From: Opitutia bacterium
GTDB taxonomy: Bacteria; Verrucomicrobiota; Verrucomicrobiia; Opitutales; Opitutaceae
Direction of reading: 5' to 3'
Assembly (NCBI GenBank): GCA_947474365.1
Contig: CANJIU010000015.1
Span: 1 to 64,000 of the forward strand
Length of the DNA stretch: 64,000 bases
Under the pieces are notes generated by a model, which saw only the letters and a program-made list of their open reading frames with translations, was not told the DNA's origin and did no database searches. Below, one piece after another: positions 60,225 to 64,000 of the stretch. Within the stretch, counting starts at the first letter, position 1. Each line of letters opens with the position of its first letter. The translations under genes were made by a program, and so were the position numbers.

Positions 60225-61997
60225 TCACGGCACCTCGTAGATTTCCACCAGCGCCTCGCCGGTGGAGCCGCCGACGCCGGAGACCTGGACGGTGTAGGAG
60301 CCGGGAGTGAGGGAGGTGACGAGGGCGGCGTCCTTGCTGCCGTTGGTAAGGGCGAACGCGCCGACGGCGTTGAACGTGGGGGTGAGGGAGGTGTCCCAAT
60401 TGTCGTTGCTGGCGATGGCGGCGGTGGTGCCGGCCCGGAACAGGTCCAGCTTCGGATCGGCAAGAACGCCGGAGACTCCCAGATCGCCCAGTCGCGGGCC
60501 GACGGCGCGGATGAGGACGTTCTTGGCGCCCGTGCCGTCGATGAAGAAACCGAAGATCAGGATGTTGTCGCCGGTGCCGACCTGGTTGCGCGCGGAAACA
60601 TTGACCAGTCGGGGCGAGTTGCCGGTGCCGGTGTCGTAGAGTTCGACGAGGACGACGCCCGCGCCCGTGCCCTTGACCTGCACCGAGCGCGTGCCGTCGA
60701 CCGATTGGATCAGGGAGGCGTCGCGGCTGTTGGCGAGGAGGGCGAAGGCGCCGACGCTGTTGAACGCCGTGCTCAGGGCGGCGGCGTTGCCCCAGTCGTC
60801 GTTTTGCGCGACGAGGGCGCTGCCGTTGTAGAGTTCGAGGCGTGGATCGGCCATCGTGCCGCCGAGACCGAAGCTCGCCAGAGTGGGGCCGACGGCGCGG
60901 GCGAGAATGGAGCGCTCGCCGCCGCTGACGGAGAAGCCGACGAAGAGTGTCTGGCCGGCGGCCATCGGCGCCCGGACGGAAAGATTCGAGAGCCGCGCCG
61001 CCGAACCGGTCGTGGGGGCGTTGACCGTGAGGGAGGCGGTGGAACTGGTGACGGTGCCGGCGGTGTTGGTGGCGACAACGGTGTAGGCGCCGGCATCGGT
61101 GGCGGCGGCGGATGGAAGGGTGAAGGTCGCACCGGTGGCGCCAGTGATGGCGGCGCCCTCCTTGCGCCACTGAAAGGTGGGCGCGGGCGTGCCGCTGGCC
61201 GCCGCGGAGAAGGTGACGGAGAATCCGGCCGACACCGTCTGGTTGGACGGTTGCGTAGTGAAGACGGGAGCGACGTTGGCTCCACCGCCACCGCCACCGC
61301 CGCCGGTCGCGGGCGTGAAATCAACCAAAAGGGTCGGAGCACTGGTGCCCTCACGAGACGAGAATCGCACGGGGCCGCCGGCTTCGTTTTGGGCGACCAT
61401 GATCCAGCCGAAGTTGCTCGCCGGGTTGTTGACCCAGGCCTGCACATCAGAGACCAGGCCAGGGGCATTGAACGTTGCCGTTCCGTCTTTTCCGAACACC
61501 AGGTCCGAGGCGCTCACGGTGGGCGAGAAGTCACCGCCGGGAGTTGTCCAATTGGCGGTGTTGAAGAACCGCGCGTTCCAGGTGGCGTCACCCGTGGTCG
61601 CGGTCGCTCCGGCACCGCCGCCCGAGGCGGCCACGGAAGTGCCTTCGCCCCAATCGGCGAGCAGGCGGTGCAGGCGCACCGTGTTGGAATTGGCCGCGAG
61701 GGGAGTGTTGATCGTAAAGGTGACAGTCACGGAATTGACGGTCGCGCCCGCCGGAATCTGTCCGTTCAGATTGAAGGCGACCAGACTGCGCAGGATGCGT
61801 TTGTCGCCGCTGAATCCGGCGAAGAGAAAACCGCCGGCGCCGTTGCTCAGGTTAGCGTTTCCGTTGCCGTAGATGACGTTGTCCTTGCTGGGGCGGAGGG
61901 TCACCGAAGCGGCGTGGCTGAAATGGGGCAGGAACAACCCGACGAGGAGGCCCGCAACAGACAGGAGAAGCGAGAGGCGGCGGGAAGTTTTCATCAT
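60225..61997 (-). CDS. Secreted modular protein: CBM96/DNRLRE-like, Ig-like, two C-terminal modules
   Basis: 590 residues from the ATG at 61997 (61994 also possible). Signal peptide (LLLSVAGLLVGLFLPHFSHA). Residues about 28-225 resemble the DNRLRE/CBM96 domain: TLRPSKDNVIYGNGNANLSN, GDATWNARFFNTANW and GWIMVAQNEAGG. A Gly-rich linker and an Ig-like domain (about 240-325, PVFTTQPSNQTVSAG) follow. Two C-terminal modules begin near residues 332 (RLSNLSVRA) and 460 (RLVNVSARNQVGTGDN); the protein ends ALVEIYEVP. The same modules end the protein at 40209-42929. Convergent with the TonB receptor. Confidence 0.75.
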   Translation of the reverse strand: MMKTSRRLSLLLSVAGLLVGLFLPHFSHAASVTLRPSKDNVIYGNGNANLSNGAGGFLFAGFSGDKRILRSLVAFNLNGQIPAGATVNSVTVTFTINTPLAANSNTVRLHRLLADWGEGTSVAASGGGAGATATTGDATWNARFFNTANWTTPGGDFSPTVSASDLVFGKDGTATFNAPGLVSDVQAWVNNPASNFGWIMVAQNEAGGPVRFSSREGTSAPTLLVDFTPATGGGGGGGGANVAPVFTTQPSNQTVSAGFSVTFSAAASGTPAPTFQWRKEGAAITGATGATFTLPSAAATDAGAYTVVATNTAGTVTSSTASLTVNAPTTGSAARLSNLSVRAPMAAGQTLFVGFSVSGGERSILARAVGPTLASFGLGGTMADPRLELYNGSALVAQNDDWGNAAALSTAFNSVGAFALLANSRDASLIQSVDGTRSVQVKGTGAGVVLVELYDTGTGNSPRLVNVSARNQVGTGDNILIFGFFIDGTGAKNVLIRAVGPRLGDLGVSGVLADPKLDLFRAGTTAAIASNDNWDTSLTPTFNAVGAFALTNGSKDAALVTSLTPGSYTVQVSGVGGSTGEALVEIYEVP

Positions 61998-62150
61998 GGT
62001 TTCGGTTGGCGTCGACGCCAGCACCGCAGCGGGCAACCGCAAGTGGGGAAAGGTAACGCGGTGGTTAGTTTCCCAAAAAAGTCACCTGATATTGCTCGAG
62101 TTGTGGACGCCCCGCGGCGCCGCTCGGAGATCGGTCACACACCCTTGTCG

Positions 62151-62188
62151 TGCGCAAATATTGCGCAACGCTTGGACCCGCTGCGCAA
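62151..62188. promoter_or_regulatory. Operator-like TGCGCAA cluster
   Basis: TGCGCAA occurs at 62151-62157, 62162-62168 and 62182-62188. The first pairs with TTGCGCA at 62161-62167 as a perfect 7-bp inverted repeat with a 3-nt spacer. It lies in the 278-bp gap between two divergent starts (61997 and 62276), 88-125 nt upstream of the forward gene. This is a candidate binding site for a dimeric regulator; no protein is known to bind it. Confidence 0.35.
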
Positions 62189-62275
62189 CCCATGCTCAGA
62201 TCGCAGTCTGAAAGGGGGCTTTTACCGGGCAAAACTCCGGTGGCATGAATGTTGCGATATGGAACGACTCACCCC

Positions 62276-62923
62276 ATGAAAACACTCCCGTTTGTTTCTG
62301 GTTCCGCGGTTTCCGGCGCATGTTCCGGCCGCTCTGTCCTCTCCCACGTCCGCGTTTTGGTCGGGGCCACGGCTTTGTTCTTGGCGGCGTCATCGTCGCT
62401 GCTCGCGCAGAATACCGCTCCTGCGTCCGGCGATGCCAACCGGCGCCGCGGAGGTGGGCAGGATGACCCCAACGGCGGTCGTGGCGGATTCAGTGCCGAG
62501 GACATGCTGGCGCGTTTGCGCGAGCGATTTGAGGTCACCGATGATGAGGAATGGAAGCTGATTTCCGATCGCCTCAAGGTGGTGACAGAGCTTCGCCGGT
62601 CGACGATGGGTGGAGGTCCAGGCGGTCCTGGCGGTGGGTTTGGCCGTGGAGGTCCTCCAGGCGGTGGTGGCGGAGGCGATGCCGCCAGCCGCGCGAACCG
62701 CACTGGCGGTCGGGGACCGGGTGGCGGCAGTGCGGAGATGACCGCGTTGTCGAACGCCGTGCGGGACAAGCTGCCCGATGCAGAGATCAAGTCGCGCCTG
62801 GATCGCGTGCGGGAAATGCGCCGCGAAAACGAATTGAAACTCGCCAAGGCCCAGGAGGAGCTTCGTGCGGTGCTGAGTGTGCGCCAGGAAGCCACCGCCG
62901 TCGTGTTCGGACTCCTGCCCTGA
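62276..62923 (+). CDS. Exported Gly/Arg-rich protein of unknown function
   Basis: 215 residues from the ATG at 62276. The N-terminus has a hydrophobic signal-like segment (VLVGATALFLAASSSLLAQ). Helical segments SAEDMLARLRERFEVTDDEE and MRRENELKLAKAQEELRAVL flank a long Gly/Pro/Arg-rich stretch (about residues 110-155). The pattern resembles Spy/CpxP-like or other periplasmic helical proteins of Verrucomicrobiota, but no family is certain. It ends 8 nt before the GspE/PilB-type ATPase gene, so it may belong to that system. Confidence 0.6.
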   Translation: MKTLPFVSGSAVSGACSGRSVLSHVRVLVGATALFLAASSSLLAQNTAPASGDANRRRGGGQDDPNGGRGGFSAEDMLARLRERFEVTDDEEWKLISDRLKVVTELRRSTMGGGPGGPGGGFGRGGPPGGGGGGDAASRANRTGGRGPGGGSAEMTALSNAVRDKLPDAEIKSRLDRVREMRRENELKLAKAQEELRAVLSVRQEATAVVFGLLP

Positions 62924-62931
62924 CCCATTCC

Positions 62932-64000
62932 GTGCTTACCGATTCGGCTCCCGCCAAAAACGCAGACGGTGTTCTCCCTGAGTTGCTGGACCGCATGATT
63001 GCGGCCCGGCAGCTGACGATCACCGACGCGCGTTCCTATCTCAAACAGAACCCCGCCGCCGACGCGCTCACCGAGGAGCGCGTGCTGCGCTGGCTGGCCC
63101 GCGAATACGGCGTGGCCTTTGCCAAGCTGGACGAGCTCGAGCCGGACAAGCAGGTCCTCTCGCTTTTCCCGGCGCGTCTCCTGTTGCGGGACGAACTTCT
63201 GCCGCTGCGCCGCGTCGACAACCAAATCGAGGTGGCGACGAGCCGGTTGTTCGCCACGCAGGGGCTGGATGGCCTCAAGGCCCTGACCGGCCTGCGGCTG
63301 CGTCCGGTGCTCGCGCCTTCCGAGGTGATCCAGCGCGAGATGAAGAAACGTCTCGGTGTCGGCGCCGACACGATCGACACGCTCGATGAGGAGACAGCGC
63401 TGCAGGTCGTCGACGACAGCGGCGGCACCAACGACAACAACCTCGACGAGGCGGCCGAGGACGCGTCGATCATCCGCTTCGTCAACCAGGTCCTCAAGGA
63501 CGCGATCGACCTGCGGGCGTCGGACATCCATCTCGAACCGTTCGAGGACGAGCTGCGCATCCGGTACCGGATCGACGGCGTGCTGCAGGAAGTGCCGGTC
63601 CCCGCGCAGATCAAGCGCTTCCAGCCGGCCATCGTGGCGCGCGTCAAGATTCTCAGCCATCTGAACATCGCGGAAAAGCGGCTGCCGCAGGACGGCCGCA
63701 TCAAGGTCCGCATCGACACCGCCGAGGTCGACATCCGCGTATCGATTATTCCGATGCTGCACGGTGAGGCGGTGGTCATGCGTCTGCTGCGGCAGAACGC
63801 GTCGCTCAAGGGCGCGCGCGAACTCGGCATGCACAAGCGCGAGCTGGCCTGTCTCGAGCGCGTGCTGCAGCTCCCCCACGGCATCGTGCTCGTCACGGGC
63901 CCGACCGGCAGCGGCAAGACCTCGACGCTCTACACCGCGCTCCACGAGATCAACGACACCGAGCGCAAGATCATCACGATCGAGGACCCAATCGAATACC
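62932..64000 (+). CDS. GspE/PilB-family secretion or pilus ATPase, 5' part
   Basis: Starts at GTG 62932 and runs open through the window end (356 codons seen). The N-terminal MshEN-type domain (about residues 12-150) includes ALTEERVLRWLAREYGVAFA. The nucleotide-binding domain has IIRFVNQVLKDAIDLRASDI, the Walker A VTGPTGSGKTSTLYTAL near residue 325, and the start of the Asp box (IITIEDPIEY). It powers pilus assembly (PilB) or type II secretion (GspE); the visible part does not decide. The rest of the gene lies outside the window. Confidence 0.88.
   Translation, partial: MLTDSAPAKNADGVLPELLDRMIAARQLTITDARSYLKQNPAADALTEERVLRWLAREYGVAFAKLDELEPDKQVLSLFPARLLLRDELLPLRRVDNQIEVATSRLFATQGLDGLKALTGLRLRPVLAPSEVIQREMKKRLGVGADTIDTLDEETALQVVDDSGGTNDNNLDEAAEDASIIRFVNQVLKDAIDLRASDIHLEPFEDELRIRYRIDGVLQEVPVPAQIKRFQPAIVARVKILSHLNIAEKRLPQDGRIKVRIDTAEVDIRVSIIPMLHGEAVVMRLLRQNASLKGARELGMHKRELACLERVLQLPHGIVLVTGPTGSGKTSTLYTALHEINDTERKIITIEDPIEY

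Noticed and set aside
62269..63945. A 558-codon antisense frame over the GspE/PilB-type gene
   Set aside because: The forward frame has the Walker A motif and runs off the window end, so it is the real gene.

Overview
The window is high-GC, gene-dense DNA that most resembles the Opitutaceae (Verrucomicrobiota). The pointers are long TonB-dependent receptors, a secreted sulfatase, multihaem cytochrome c and twin-arginine (TAT) oxidoreductase genes, several large exported proteins of unknown role, and a lack of obvious Shine-Dalgarno sequences in front of most genes. The placement is inference from gene content; there is no rRNA here to confirm it. I saw no tRNA, rRNA or CRISPR array.

Layout. 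0.1-3 kb: a two-component pair. 3-6 kb: ffh and a sulfatase on the minus strand. 6.2-9.6 kb: an Lrp-type regulator, its aminotransferase and der. 9.7-12.6 kb: a minus-strand group of three genes (beta-lactamase-fold hydrolase, dehydrogenase, crystallin/DUF4214 protein). 12.7-24 kb: mostly housekeeping (RbsD/FucU-like protein, SDR enzyme, basic DNA-binding protein, class IV aminotransferase, MoeB-rhodanese, ruvX, truA, comF, accD, folC, an esterase, a divergent purA). 24.2-25.5 kb: an exported chorismate mutase fused to cyclohexadienyl dehydratase. 25.5-42.9 kb: exported and carbohydrate-related genes, namely a transglutaminase-like protein, an SGNH hydrolase, a three-gene periplasmic oxidation cassette, a TonB receptor, a DEAD-box helicase, a GH127-like glycosidase and a beta-propeller-like secreted protein. 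42.9-51.2 kb: an accessory region with few genes and many repeats. It holds five copies of a 78-79 bp palindromic element, a 0.32-kb tandem duplication, a broken PIN-domain toxin gene, and two adjacent TIR/TPR membrane proteins, one with an apparent frameshift. 51.2-64 kb: a Gfo/Idh/MocA oxidoreductase, two zinc-ribbon orphans, a lipoprotein, a second TonB receptor, a second secreted protein carrying the same C-terminal modules as the one at 40-43 kb, and the start of a GspE/PilB-type ATPase.

How it fits together. The exported enzymes (sulfatase, GH127-like glycosidase, SGNH esterase, multihaem cytochrome, TAT isomerase and dehydrogenase) with two TonB receptors suggest a polysaccharide degrader. 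The most unusual items are the single-polypeptide exported prephenate-to-phenylpyruvate route, an AccD with no zinc-ribbon cysteines, the palindromes built from 7-nt units (with a constant period but two different unit sequences), in-frame palindromes inside two genes, and the 79-bp element family around the TIR locus.
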